NCBI RefSeq assembly: GCF_014696315.1 | Contig: NZ_JACJPX010000045.1 | Coordinates: forward strand, 1 to 64,000 | Source: Calothrix membranacea FACHB-236 | Lineage (GTDB): Bacteria > Cyanobacteriota > Cyanobacteriia > Cyanobacteriales > Nostocaceae | Direction: 5' to 3' | DNA length: 64,000 bases | Notes under the pieces: model-generated | What the model saw: the letters and a program-made list of their open reading frames with translations, nothing else | The model's database searches: none | Told to the model about the DNA's origin: nothing | In this document: positions 10,303 through 19,404 of the stretch, piece after piece | Numbering within the stretch: position 1 is the first letter of the stretch | Layout of the letters: every line of letters begins with the position of its first letter | Translations under genes and position numbers: made by a program

Positions 10303-10443
10303 ATGGTTAAGTGGCGTAAAGTCTTTCAACAAAAGGCAAAGCCAAATCCCAAAGCGGAAAAACGAAAAGTGCTGAAGTTGTTAGTTGTTAAGTCCACCTT
10401 AGTTATTGATTTCTCCACCTACTTATTAAAGTTAACGATTTGA
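10303..10443 (+). CDS. Possible 46-residue basic protein
   Basis: Short open frame beginning MVKWRKVFQQKAKP, rich in Lys/Arg in its first half and hydrophobic in its second. No Shine-Dalgarno is evident, which weakens the call. In its favour, a near-perfect Rho-independent terminator begins 19 bases after its stop, which shows that something on this strand is transcribed to here; that could equally be a small RNA. I recognise no family. Confidence 0.25.
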   Translation: MVKWRKVFQQKAKPNPKAEKRKVLKLLVVKSTLVIDFSTYLLKLTI

Positions 10444-10461
10444 AAACAGTGAATTCGAGCG

Positions 10462-10489
10462 AACCTGGTCATTGGTGACCAGGTTTTTG
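10462..10489 (+). terminator. Rho-independent terminator
   Basis: Perfect 10-bp stem AACCTGGTCA/TGACCAGGTT with a TTGG loop, followed directly by a T-run. The T-run is only on the plus strand. The nearest annotated plus-strand gene ends 620 bases upstream, so it probably serves the small transcript that covers 10303-10443. Confidence 0.7.
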
Positions 10490-10565
10490 AGTTTTAAATA
10501 TAATTAAAAAAAATATATATTATAAGTAGATTTATTCTACATAAATATAGCGATCAGATTTTATC

Positions 10566-10691
10566 AGGACTTACGCAAACAAAATTTGTCATTGCGACCG
10601 GAACATAGTGTAGGGAAGCAATCCCATAATTTTAGGCGATTACGTCGCTATGTTTGTAATGACGTAACTCCGTGACTTTGGCGTAAGTCCT
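10566..10691. mobile_element. MITE-like 126-bp repeat
   Basis: Flanked by perfect 11-bp inverted ends AGGACTTACGC and GCGTAAGTCCT. Its interior shares the block GTCATTGCGACCG-AACA-AGTGTAGGGAAGCAATCCC (with one or two changes) with the repeat at 21976, and both have AATGAC before the right end. It encodes nothing and is presumably moved by a transposase elsewhere. No clear target duplication was seen. Confidence 0.65.
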
Positions 10692-10897
10692 AGAAAGAGA
10701 CAAAGAAAAAAGAATAACAGTTTATTTATCCTGAGAATAATCCAATCATAATCTTATAAATTCTTCTTTCAGAAGACACTTAAATTAATAAATAAAGCCT
10801 GTATTTGGGTACTTAGGGCTTACAATTTTCATCCAATTATGAATAATTTCCAGCTAGGAATACAATAGACAACAAAACATCTAGCTTGGAGATTTAA

Positions 10898-11617
10898 ATG
10901 AGTATTAATTGCTTTCAAAAGAAAATTACTACAGCAATATTTATAACTTTACTTGCGGCATCATGTGTGCCCACTTCTAATAGAAGAATAGAGCAGACAC
11001 AAGCCAATGCAACTCAAGAAAAAAAGGCACAACAAAATATTACCTATGGCGATTTAATTATTAAAGAGCAATCAGATTATCTGATGATTCCTGTAACTCT
11101 CCCCGGAGAATATTTAGAGAAAGACAGCGATTATAGTATTTCGCGTTCTTCAGGTAGAGAAAACCAATTATATAATTTTATTTTTTATCAAAAACAAGAT
11201 GGAGAAAGCCACCTGTTATTGAATAAAAAAGCGCTGATTAATAGCTACGAGTTTTTGGAAACCAAAATACCAGGTAAAACACCTACGCGATTTTGGTTAT
11301 ATAGAATCGTAGAGCAAGATACCAACGCTGATAAAAAACTCAACGGTGCAGATGCGATCGCTGGTTATCTATCGGATTTATCAGGACGAAATTTGCTCCA
11401 AATCACCCCGAATAATACTCAAATTCTGAATTGGGTAATTGTTCCCAGTCAAAATGCTTTATTTATTAAAGTTATTAAAGACTCTGATAATGATAAAAAA
11501 TTTACAGCAAATGATAAAACAAATTTTATGAGAGTCAATCTTGACAAACCAGCTATGGGCACGGAGATTATTAGCGATGCCATAGAGCAAGAAATAAAAT
11601 CGCAGATTTTTAAGTAA
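10898..11617 (+). CDS. Putative lipoprotein with two EF-hand-like loops
   Basis: A 239-residue exported protein. The N-terminus has a lysine, a hydrophobic core and a lipobox ending in LAASC (Cys about residue 23), so it should be lipidated and anchored to a membrane. Two acidic loops, DTNADKKLNGAD (about residue 146) and DSDNDKKFTAND (about 199), have the D-x-N/D-x-D spacing of EF-hand or dockerin calcium loops. The rest is beta-rich and unrecognised. GGAG seven bases before the ATG supports the start. Function unknown; calcium binding is an inference from the loops. Confidence 0.65.
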   Translation: MSINCFQKKITTAIFITLLAASCVPTSNRRIEQTQANATQEKKAQQNITYGDLIIKEQSDYLMIPVTLPGEYLEKDSDYSISRSSGRENQLYNFIFYQKQDGESHLLLNKKALINSYEFLETKIPGKTPTRFWLYRIVEQDTNADKKLNGADAIAGYLSDLSGRNLLQITPNNTQILNWVIVPSQNALFIKVIKDSDNDKKFTANDKTNFMRVNLDKPAMGTEIISDAIEQEIKSQIFK

Positions 11618-11712
11618 GCTCAGCAATACCTATTAGGGTTCATATTTGATTGCTGAAATACGTATAGGGTGGAATAAGACTTACTGAAGCAAAAGCAGAT
11701 GTCCAGTGTCCA

Positions 11713-11745
11713 GATCCCCGACTTTTTTGGAAAAGTCAGGGATCT
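11713..11745. repeat. GATCCCCGACTT palindrome, copy 1 of 3
   Basis: Near-perfect inverted repeat GATCCCCGACTTTT / AAAAGTCAGGGATC with a short loop. Two further copies are at 20591-20622 and 37767-37798, all between genes. One arm here has a single mismatch. This is one of the small dispersed hairpins typical of Nostocales genomes. Confidence 0.8.
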
Positions 11746-12030
11746 AAATCTTGCGAAAGTGGGTGCATTACGTCGTGCATCTATATATAAACTGAAAACT
11801 TTTCTCCTCTGTTCCCCTAGTTCTTCTGCTTTCTTCTGGTACACTTCATCATTCGCCTTGACTTGTGAATCAAAAACTATGGAGAGAAGAATCGGCTAGC
11901 TTCATAATAAAGCGAGTACACACTCCTTAGTAATTAATACTTATCAAGTTCTTTATTTGGCTACTTTACAAGGTTCACTCCATATATAACAGCCAAATAT
12001 CTCACCTTTGACATAATCACGGATCTAAGC

Positions 12031-12057
12031 AAAAAGGGTGGCACAGCCGCCTTTTTT
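12031..12057 (+). terminator. Hairpin terminator
   Basis: AAAAAGGGTGGC and GCCGCCTTTTTT pair over 12 positions (with G-T wobbles) around an ACA loop, ending in a T-run. A/T flanks make it potentially bidirectional. No nearby annotated gene ends here, so the transcript it stops is unclear. Confidence 0.6.
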
Positions 12058-12289
12058 ATTGAATTTTCACATTCTCTATAAATATTTAAATCAAATAAAT
12101 AGAAACATTCACCCCACATTGACGTTGCAAAACTTTACAATTAGAATAGTGGACGGCAAAATCGATGAGTATTTATCTCTATCAAAATCTAAAGATTTGC
12201 CATCATAGGGATAAATTACGTTTACAAAAGTACAAGCTCGTTCATATACTGTAATTAAAAGCAAAAACGCAAAACGATTGTCAGAAGTG

Positions 12290-13903
12290 ATGAGTCCTAT
12301 TCAAGTTCCTTGGCTAACCGCCATAATTCTCTTACCCTTGATGGCATCAATAGCCATCCCCTTTATCCCCGATAAAGAAGGTAAAACAGTCCGCTGGTAT
12401 GGTTTAGGAGTAGCGCTAGCAGACTTTGCACTCATGATTTATGCCTTTTGGCATAACTACGACTTCCACAATTCAAGCTTCCAACTAGTAGAAAAATATT
12501 CTTGGGTACCACAGTTAGGTTTGAATTGGTCTGTAGCAGTTGATGGCTTATCAATGCCTTTAGTGTTACTGACCGGCTTAATTAACACCCTCGCAATCTT
12601 CGCGGCTTGGAAAGTTACCAACAAGCCGCGTTTATTTTATGGATTAATGCTGGTAATGTACAGCGCCCAGCTTGGCGTGTTTGTTGCCCAAGATTTATTA
12701 TTGTTCTTTTTAATGTGGGAAATCGAGCTAGTACCTGTGTACCTGCTGATTTCAATTTGGGGTGGACAAAACCGCCGCTACGCTGCTACTAAGTTTATTC
12801 TCTACACTGCTGCCGCATCAATATTTATCTTGGTAGCTGGTTTTGCAATGGCATTTTCTGGAGACACCGTCACCTTTGATATGGCGGCTCTGGGAATGAA
12901 GAATTATTCTCAAGCTTTGGAATTATTAGTTTACGCGGGTTTCTTAATTGCCTTTGGCGTGAAACTGCCAATTTTTCCTCTACATACTTGGCTACCTGAT
13001 GCACATGGTGAAGCATCTGCACCTGGTTCCATGATTTTGGCTGGTGTGTTGCTGAAGATGGGTGGTTATGCACTAATCCGCTTCAACATTGAAATGTTAC
13101 CTAATGCCCATGTTACCTTTGCGCCAGTGTTGGCAATCTTGGGTGTAGTAAATATTGTTTACGGTGCTTGTTGCGCCTTTGCTCAAACAAACCTCAAACG
13201 TCGGTTGGCTTACTCTTCAATTGCCCACATGGGGTTTGTGTTAATTGGGATTGCTTCCTATACAGAAATTGGGATCAGCGGCGCTGTTCTCCAGATGGTT
13301 TCTCACGGTTTAATTGCTGCTAGCTTGTTCTTCTTGTCTGGTGTGACTTACGAACGTACCCACACCTTGATGATGGATAAAATGGGCGGTATGGGTAAAG
13401 TAATGCCCCGCACCTTCGCTTTATTTACAGCCGGTTCAATGGCTTCTTTAGCTTTACCTGGAATGAGTGGCTTTGTCGGTGAATTGATGGTGTTCTTGGG
13501 TATTGCTAGCAGCGATGTTTACAGTTCTAGCTTTAAGGTTGTAGTTGTACTGCTATCAGCAGTAGGTGTAATTTTAACTCCGATTTACTTACTGTCGATG
13601 TTGCGTCAAGTGTTCTATGGTAAGCAAAGCGAAGAGTTACACTTAGATAACTTCATTCCTGATGTTAAACCCCGCGAACTGTTTATCACCGCTTGTCTTT
13701 TAGTTCCCATCATCGGAATTGGTTTCTATCCCAAATTAATCACTCAAACTTATGATGTGAAAACAGTAGAATTAGCTGCTCATGCACGTCAAGTTCTACC
13801 AGTTGTGGCTCGCCAACAACCATCTAGCCTATATTCACGTCTGTTTCAAGCTCCAACATTAGCTGCTTCTCAAGTAGATAGTTTGGTTAATATTACTGAG
13901 TAA
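12290..13903 (+). CDS. ndhD: NAD(P)H-quinone oxidoreductase chain 4 (NDH-1 subunit D)
   Basis: Integral thylakoid membrane subunit of NDH-1, homologous to the antiporter-like NuoM/ND4 proton-pumping module used for respiration and photosystem I cyclic electron flow. About 537 residues, the usual length, with some 14 membrane segments. Family signatures include [15 protein letters not shown] (the key lysine/glutamate region of helix 5), [14 protein letters not shown], and [16 protein letters not shown] prefer the ATG at 12290; a TTG four codons earlier is possible. ndhF, often adjacent in cyanobacteria, is not seen upstream. A strong hairpin terminator follows. Which NdhD paralogue (D1/D2 type) it is I infer only from the opening residues. 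Confidence 0.93.
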   Translation: MSPIQVPWLTAIILLPLMASIAIPFIPDKEGKTVRWYGLGVALADFALMIYAFWHNYDFHNSSFQLVEKYSWVPQLGLNWSVAVDGLSMPLVLLTGLINTLAIFAAWKVTNKPRLFYGLMLVMYSAQLGVFVAQDLLLFFLMWEIELVPVYLLISIWGGQNRRYAATKFILYTAAASIFILVAGFAMAFSGDTVTFDMAALGMKNYSQALELLVYAGFLIAFGVKLPIFPLHTWLPDAHGEASAPGSMILAGVLLKMGGYALIRFNIEMLPNAHVTFAPVLAILGVVNIVYGACCAFAQTNLKRRLAYSSIAHMGFVLIGIASYTEIGISGAVLQMVSHGLIAASLFFLSGVTYERTHTLMMDKMGGMGKVMPRTFALFTAGSMASLALPGMSGFVGELMVFLGIASSDVYSSSFKVVVVLLSAVGVILTPIYLLSMLRQVFYGKQSEELHLDNFIPDVKPRELFITACLLVPIIGIGFYPKLITQTYDVKTVELAAHARQVLPVVARQQPSSLYSRLFQAPTLAASQVDSLVNITE

Positions 13904-13951
13904 TTATATTTTTCTCTAAGGGTGCTGCAAGTAAATTCTAAATATGAGGGG

Positions 13952-13988
13952 ATTAGAGGGGTGGTTGTAAAACTACCCCTCTAATTTT
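13952..13988 (+). terminator. Terminator of ndhD
   Basis: Perfect 11-bp stem ATTAGAGGGGT/ACCCCTCTAAT, extended by GGTT/AACT pairing, followed by TTTT, about 50 bases after the ndhD stop. Confidence 0.75.
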
Positions 13989-14086
13989 GATCGCAAGGAG
14001 ATAGAGATTAGCGATCGCATTTAACGTGAGTTCGATGGAGATAATATTTTTAATTAATATATCGTTGATTTTCATGCCTAATTTTT

Positions 14087-15097
14087 TTATTTTAAATGTG
14101 CCAGACTAAAGGTAGATTTATCACCTAAAATATAATATTGAATTCTCCTCTTAATTATGCCTGGAAGCCTGAAAATAAGATGAATAAAGAAATATGGATT
14201 GGATGTTATTTGCCTGAAAAAATTTAAGTATTGCCTTTTTTTAAGAGCCGTGACAACACGATAATAATCTAAATGTTTTTGGCTAATTTTAAGTTTTTTA
14301 GATAAAGCTTGAGCTAAATTAGGATGGCAATTGATTATATCTTTTAGTTTCATAAAATCTTGAATTTTCTGGCAAGTTAGTTCAAGATTTACAAGGTTTT
14401 TATTCACTCCTGCAGACACTGAAGACGCTAAGGAACCTAAACGAGAGCGATAAAAATAATATTGTTCTGGTAGCAATATAAATTTGGCCCTATATACTAA
14501 ACACTGCAAAGCTAGCCAAAAGTCTTCATTTATGGTTAGTCTTTCATCGTATTCAATATTATTACTAATTAAAAAATCTCGTTTAAATATAGGTTTTGAC
14601 AGACCAAGGTGTAAACCCTGTTGACCATACATATCTGTTTCTACAAAAAGGGCAGGTTCGATTAATTTTACTTGGTTAATAGACTCACCACTTTGACTAA
14701 TTAATGTACTCCAGGGGTAGTCTTGTCCATCTTCTATAAAATATAAATCATCTGCAACCATGTCAGCGCCTTCTGAGTATGCCACCTGTAAAAGTCTTTC
14801 TAATCGCTCCGGTGCATACCAATCATCAGAATCAAGAACAGCAACCCATTGACCTTTAGCTACTTTTAAAGCGCGATTACGCGTACCTGCTACACCAATA
14901 TTTTTTGGGTTGACTAATATCTTTAATCGCGGATCATTAAACTTTTTTAATACATTTAATGTCCCATCAGTAGAGGCATCATCAACCACAATTATTTCAA
15001 GATTTTTTAGAGTTTGGTTTAAGGCTGAATCTATAGCCTGATAAATATAATTTTCAGTATTATATGAGGGAATAATTACAGAGACTTCAGGTTTCAT
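14087..15097 (-). CDS. Family 2 glycosyltransferase
   Basis: A 336-residue GT-A fold glycosyltransferase. The N-terminus PEVSVIIPSYNTENYI binds the nucleotide sugar, VVDDASTDGT follows at about 37-46 and the metal-binding DxD-type motif is LDSDDW (about 88-93). The acceptor half is less conserved and the C-terminus is basic and hydrophobic, suggesting membrane association. Likely adds a sugar to a cell-surface polysaccharide or lipid, but no other polysaccharide gene is adjacent. Transcribed convergently with ndhD. Confidence 0.88.
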   Translation of the reverse strand: MKPEVSVIIPSYNTENYIYQAIDSALNQTLKNLEIIVVDDASTDGTLNVLKKFNDPRLKILVNPKNIGVAGTRNRALKVAKGQWVAVLDSDDWYAPERLERLLQVAYSEGADMVADDLYFIEDGQDYPWSTLISQSGESINQVKLIEPALFVETDMYGQQGLHLGLSKPIFKRDFLISNNIEYDERLTINEDFWLALQCLVYRAKFILLPEQYYFYRSRLGSLASSVSAGVNKNLVNLELTCQKIQDFMKLKDIINCHPNLAQALSKKLKISQKHLDYYRVVTALKKRQYLNFFRQITSNPYFFIHLIFRLPGIIKRRIQYYILGDKSTFSLAHLK

Positions 15098-15492
15098 TGC
15101 AAATATGTTTAAGGACTAAACAGACTTATTCAGTTTCTTTTTATTCAAGGTTAATTTACTTCTTGCTAAAGACAGATTTTGTTTTGTTTAAAATGTTGTT
15201 AAATCTTCCAAAAATTCCATGTATAAAATGCACAGTTTCATGAGGTGATGATCTATCTTCAGCAGAAGCTTACACAATGGTGGTTAAAGTAAAGTATTGG
15301 CTTCTCAAGTATTGCAACCCGACATATTTTAAAGGCACAGCAATGCTGTGCCAGTGCGATCGCCTATATTAAAGTAGATTGGGAAAAGGGAAAAGGGCAA
15401 AGGGGAAGTGTTTCAAGCCTTTACCCTTTTCCCCTTAACCTTTCCCCCACCTGTCAACAAGACTTTGGCAGAGACTGGTATAATTTCATCTT
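15098..15492. other. Intergenic region with palindrome and pyrimidine/purine mirror
   Basis: Contains a perfect palindrome GGCACAGCA-A-TGCTGTGCC at 15334-15352 and, at about 15379-15447, a GGGAAAAGGG tract followed by its inverted counterpart CCCTTTTCCCC, able to form a long hairpin. No gene seen. Confidence 0.55.
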
Positions 15493-16866
15493 TTAAATGC
15501 TACTTGATTCTAAAGTCCGAGATGGTAGCTGATGCTGTTTTTTTGCTATTAATTGAATGCTGCGATTTGGCCCTGTAACTAAACCACGACGCTTTGGAAG
15601 AATCTCAAGATTCTGATCAACTAATGCCAAATCCCAACTTGAGAGAATTTTTGCTAGTATTACTTTCATTTCAAATTGGGCAAATGCCATACCTATACAG
15701 CGTCTTGCACCGCCACCAAAAGGCAAAAATTCGTAAGGTGAAAATTGACGTTCTAAAAAGCGTTCTGGTTTAAATTCTTGATGTTGTGGGTATAAATCTT
15801 CGCGTTGATGGGTGAGATAAATGGAACCTAGTACGATTGTGCCGGGTTCTAAATCATGACCACATAAAGATACGGGTGTTTTAACTACACGTGGAAAAGT
15901 CAGCATCCCCACTGGATAAATCCGCAAGGCTTCGCAGCAGACAGCGTTGAGATATGGGGATTTAAAAACGCTACTGGGGTCTGAGTTCTCACCCAAGCTA
16001 TCGATTTCTTGTACTAGTTTTTGCTGGACTGATGGTAATTTATGAATCCAGTACAATGCCCAAGTTAGGGCTGTGGCTGTGGTTTCATGTCCTGCTGTTA
16101 ACAGCGTCATTAATTCATCGCGTATTTCTTCGTCAGTCATGGCTTCCCCTGCTTCATCACGGGCCGCCATGAGTAAGCTGAGAATATCTGTGCGCGATGG
16201 GTCGGGATTTTCCCGCCGTTCCTGAATTTCTTCATTGAGGAGTTGATGAACGCGCTGTCTGCGGCGGAGGAATCTTCCCCAAGAACTGCGGGGGCCAAAA
16301 TCTAGACGCAGGGCAGGAAAATAAAGTTCAACCACCCTTAAGGGAGAGTTTTCGTTGAGCATTGTTGCTAAAACTTGCTCTAACTCTTGGGCGCGTGGCC
16401 CTTCGTATAATCCAAATACAGCTTGCATAATCACCCGCATGGTAATGATTTGCATCGCTGACCTAGCACAGAAGGTTTTGCCTATTTCCCATTGGCTAAT
16501 TACTTGCGCTGTGACATCGTTAATTACTTGGCCGTAAGTACGCATTCTATCACCGTGAAACGGCGGCATTAATAACTGGCGTTGACGGCGATGTACTTCC
16601 CCACTGACTGTAATTACAGAATTTTTCCCTAGCATTGGTTCAAAAACTTTATTCCAATCGCTGGGGGCTGCAAATTCCTTGGTATCACTGGTTAAAATTT
16701 GCTGTAGCGCCTCGGGGTTACTCACAAACACCACAGGCGGATTTAATTGCATAGTGAAGATATCGCCATAGCGTTCGGCACAAGCTGCCATAAACGGCAT
16801 GGGTTGGAAAATCCACTGAAGCATCTGGACAAACGCTGGAGATTTCGGGCCGTTGGGTAGTTTCAT
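15493..16866 (-). CDS. Cytochrome P450, CYP110-like
   Basis: A 457-residue soluble P450 monooxygenase. All signatures are visible: I-helix AGHETTAT (about residue 258-265), ExxR in EALR (about 312-315) and the heme loop FGGGARRCIGMA with the thiolate Cys at about 390. The start MKLPNGPKSPAF is typical of the cyanobacterial CYP110 group, whose members hydroxylate fatty acids, alkanes or terpenes; that assignment is from memory of the family. I chose the ATG at 16866 for this reason over the in-frame ATG at 16911. No ferredoxin partner lies nearby. Substrate unknown. Confidence 0.9.
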   Translation of the reverse strand: MKLPNGPKSPAFVQMLQWIFQPMPFMAACAERYGDIFTMQLNPPVVFVSNPEALQQILTSDTKEFAAPSDWNKVFEPMLGKNSVITVSGEVHRRQRQLLMPPFHGDRMRTYGQVINDVTAQVISQWEIGKTFCARSAMQIITMRVIMQAVFGLYEGPRAQELEQVLATMLNENSPLRVVELYFPALRLDFGPRSSWGRFLRRRQRVHQLLNEEIQERRENPDPSRTDILSLLMAARDEAGEAMTDEEIRDELMTLLTAGHETTATALTWALYWIHKLPSVQQKLVQEIDSLGENSDPSSVFKSPYLNAVCCEALRIYPVGMLTFPRVVKTPVSLCGHDLEPGTIVLGSIYLTHQREDLYPQHQEFKPERFLERQFSPYEFLPFGGGARRCIGMAFAQFEMKVILAKILSSWDLALVDQNLEILPKRRGLVTGPNRSIQLIAKKQHQLPSRTLESSSI

Positions 16867-17064
16867 AGGCTTGGTTTTGTGGTTTATTTCTGTTTTGCCA
16901 ATGAAGCACAAAGAAAAACATTAAATTTTTTGGAATGACTCATAGAAGCTGCTTATCTTTGTGTTGCGAAAGTGCAATAAACTGTTACAACCTGGAAGTT
17001 GTAAAATTTTTGTTAATTTGGACGAGCATCTCCAGTTTCTCCTCATCCTCTTAAGGTATTCAGC

Positions 17065-19278
17065 ATGACAGCAACCACGCCTAAGGCATCTTCAGCGCTT
17101 CCTAATTTTTGCGAAGGAATTCAATATTTTGGCGAAGCATTACCAGGTTTTGAAACCTATGGTGCCAACCCTGCTATAGAATCAGGCAAAGTAGCGATCG
17201 CAGATCCGAATGATCCAGTAGCGGTATATCAAACTTTACTGGCTGCCGATGCTCTACGTTACCTGACGCTACAAATCACAGGTAGTAAAGCTTCTGGTCA
17301 CCCTGGTGGATTTGCTAGCCAAGCGGAAGCTTACGCGGCTCTGGTCATGTTAGGGTACAAAAACATTATTACGGAAGTCGGTCACCACGCCCCTGGATTT
17401 TATAGTGCCATGTTCCTCGATCGCTCTTTAGAGGATATGGGTATTTTGACTGTCCAACAATTGCGCGATCGCTTCCGCGAAAAGCATGGACTCTTAGGGC
17501 ATCTTTCTGGTTACATACCCGGTATTCTCGCACCAGCGGGGCCATTAGGACAAGGGCAACACTTCGCTATGTCCGCCGCACTGCTACATAAAGATAAATT
17601 ATTCCCCTTCACCCTGGGGGATGGTGGGTTAGGCGAACCTTATATCATGAGTTCAATGGCTCACTTTAACACTGCTTACCCCAGCGTTACCAATTTCTTA
17701 CCAGTGCTGGTGTGGAACGGTTACAGCCAAGAACATCACAGTATGGTTTCCCTGAAAACCAACGAACAGATGACAGCATACTGGCAAGGTAACGGTTTTG
17801 CCGAAGTTGTGTTAGTCGATGCTAAAGAATTTGACGACCAAAACCAAGCTGGCGATTATGTTGATAGTACCGCTTTCTCCTTTGAGCAGCGTCTAGCCTT
17901 CACCAAAGCTGTACTTTTGGGAGTCGATAAAGCAGCACGTTCTGCTTTGAGTGGTAAGCTAACCGTCTTCATTATTAAACAACTCAAAGGTGCGGGAGTT
18001 CACGCTAGAGGTGCAAAATCTCACAACCTTTATCCTAAAGATACGTTAGATGCTCCCCATATTGTCAGCGCTTTAAAAGAACGTGCTTTAACTGCGGAAG
18101 CTTGGGAAATCGTGCGGACAAACGCCGAACGTGCTGGTGGTGGCCCAGCTGCTAAAACAGTAGTAACAGAATTTGAATTACCATTACCAGATTTAGGCGA
18201 ATTACCTTTAGAAGAATATGCGGTAGGTGGTGAACCCAAAGTTTCGACAACTGCAATGGGAAGATTAGTAGGAATTGTTGGTAAAAAAGACCCCAATTTC
18301 TTAGTAACTAACGCTGATGGTAACGAAGCATCGGGAATTGCCAATATTAACCAAGCATTAAAGATTATTCACCCCACAACAGACGACTTATATAATCAAG
18401 CACCCAACGGACAAGTTTATGAACCATTGAGTGAAGATGCTTGTGCAGGTTTAGCTGCTGGTTTGTCATTAATGGGTGCCAGAACATTGTGGTGTTCCTA
18501 TGAATCTTTTGCCATCAACGGATTACCAATTTGGCAAACTGTCACCCAAGCAATGGCAGAATTGCGCCGCCAAACTCCCTCAACAATTACATTATTTACT
18601 GCCGGTGCATTAGAGCAAGGACGTAATGGTTGGACACACCAACGTCCTGAAATTGAAGCTTATTTTGCTTCCTTAATGCGAACTGGCAATGTATTCCCAT
18701 TATTCCCCCCGGATGCTAACAGTATTCAAGCTTGTTATGACTGGGCATTGCAAACTAAAAATAAAGGAATTGTGATTACTGCAAGTAAATCACCATTACC
18801 AATTCGCACCACTTTAGAACAAACTCGTCAAGGTTTACGCGACGGTGCAGTAGTATTGCATGAAGTTCCAGGCGATAAGCAAGTTGTGTTTGCTGTCATT
18901 GGTGATATGACATTAATGCCAGTATTTGAAGCAGCAGCATTTTTAGAAACTGAAGGTATTGGTGCGAAGATAGTTTCTGTTATTAATCCCCGCCGTTTGT
19001 ATCGTCCTGATGATACAGCATGGAATACTTGTTCGGAACCTGATGGTGGTTTCTTAGATGATGCCAAATTTGCGGAATTATTTGATGGCGATGCGTTAAT
19101 TGGTGTTACTGGTGGTGCGCCGGCAATGCTAGAACCAATTATGTTGCGGAGTAATTCTAAGCGTGATACTTTTGCTTGGAAGCGTGGAGAAACTACCGCG
19201 AGTGCTGGTGAGTTGATGGCGTTTAATGGGTTGACTGCGGAGGCGTTGACGAAGAGAGCGATTGAATTAGTGCATTAA
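17065..19278 (+). CDS. Transketolase/phosphoketolase-family TPP enzyme
   Basis: A 737-residue thiamine diphosphate enzyme. The N-terminal half has transketolase-like motifs (SGHPGG near residue 77 and GPLGQGQHFA near 157) and a TPP-binding GDGG...NGY region (about 192-226). The C-terminal half resembles phosphoketolases: LWCSYESFAINGLP and GWTHQRPEIE align with CYEAF and GFSHQDP of that family. It would cleave ketose phosphates either by two-carbon transfer or by phosphorolysis to acetyl phosphate; I cannot decide between these. It is shorter than the usual 790-residue phosphoketolases. Monocistronic, with its own leader downstream of a divergent P450 gene. Confidence 0.8.
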   Translation: MTATTPKASSALPNFCEGIQYFGEALPGFETYGANPAIESGKVAIADPNDPVAVYQTLLAADALRYLTLQITGSKASGHPGGFASQAEAYAALVMLGYKNIITEVGHHAPGFYSAMFLDRSLEDMGILTVQQLRDRFREKHGLLGHLSGYIPGILAPAGPLGQGQHFAMSAALLHKDKLFPFTLGDGGLGEPYIMSSMAHFNTAYPSVTNFLPVLVWNGYSQEHHSMVSLKTNEQMTAYWQGNGFAEVVLVDAKEFDDQNQAGDYVDSTAFSFEQRLAFTKAVLLGVDKAARSALSGKLTVFIIKQLKGAGVHARGAKSHNLYPKDTLDAPHIVSALKERALTAEAWEIVRTNAERAGGGPAAKTVVTEFELPLPDLGELPLEEYAVGGEPKVSTTAMGRLVGIVGKKDPNFLVTNADGNEASGIANINQALKIIHPTTDDLYNQAPNGQVYEPLSEDACAGLAAGLSLMGARTLWCSYESFAINGLPIWQTVTQAMAELRRQTPSTITLFTAGALEQGRNGWTHQRPEIEAYFASLMRTGNVFPLFPPDANSIQACYDWALQTKNKGIVITASKSPLPIRTTLEQTRQGLRDGAVVLHEVPGDKQVVFAVIGDMTLMPVFEAAAFLETEGIGAKIVSVINPRRLYRPDDTAWNTCSEPDGGFLDDAKFAELFDGDALIGVTGGAPAMLEPIMLRSNSKRDTFAWKRGETTASAGELMAFNGLTAEALTKRAIELVH

Positions 19279-19404
19279 GATTTCGGTTGGAATAATTAAC
19301 CGCAGATGCACGCATATAAAAATCGTTTTTATGCGTGTTTTTGCGGTGATTTTTCATATTTTCATGAATTAATATATCTATTATTAATTCATAGGAATAA
19401 TTGT

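Larger units (their letters stand above)
9839..10897. other. Kilobase intergenic region with repeats and a terminator
   Basis: Non-coding apart from one doubtful small ORF (10303-10443). It contains GGGAGCAGGGAGCA low-complexity repeats at 9877-9910, an AAGGGAAA/TTTCCCTTT-rich stretch near 10010-10065, a strong terminator at 10462-10489 and a 126-bp element with perfect 11-bp terminal inverted repeats at 10566-10691. Confidence 0.6.
11618..12289. other. Intergenic region upstream of ndhD
   Basis: About 670 bp. It contains the dispersed palindrome at 11713-11745 and a strong hairpin with a T-run at 12031-12057. Open frames here run through the palindrome and lack coding features. The remaining 230 bases before ndhD presumably carry its promoter. 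Confidence 0.5.

Noticed and set aside
9975-10304. 109-codon minus-strand frame
   Set aside because: Runs through a low-complexity AAGGGAAA tract; overlaps the start of a small plus-strand ORF; no coding signs.
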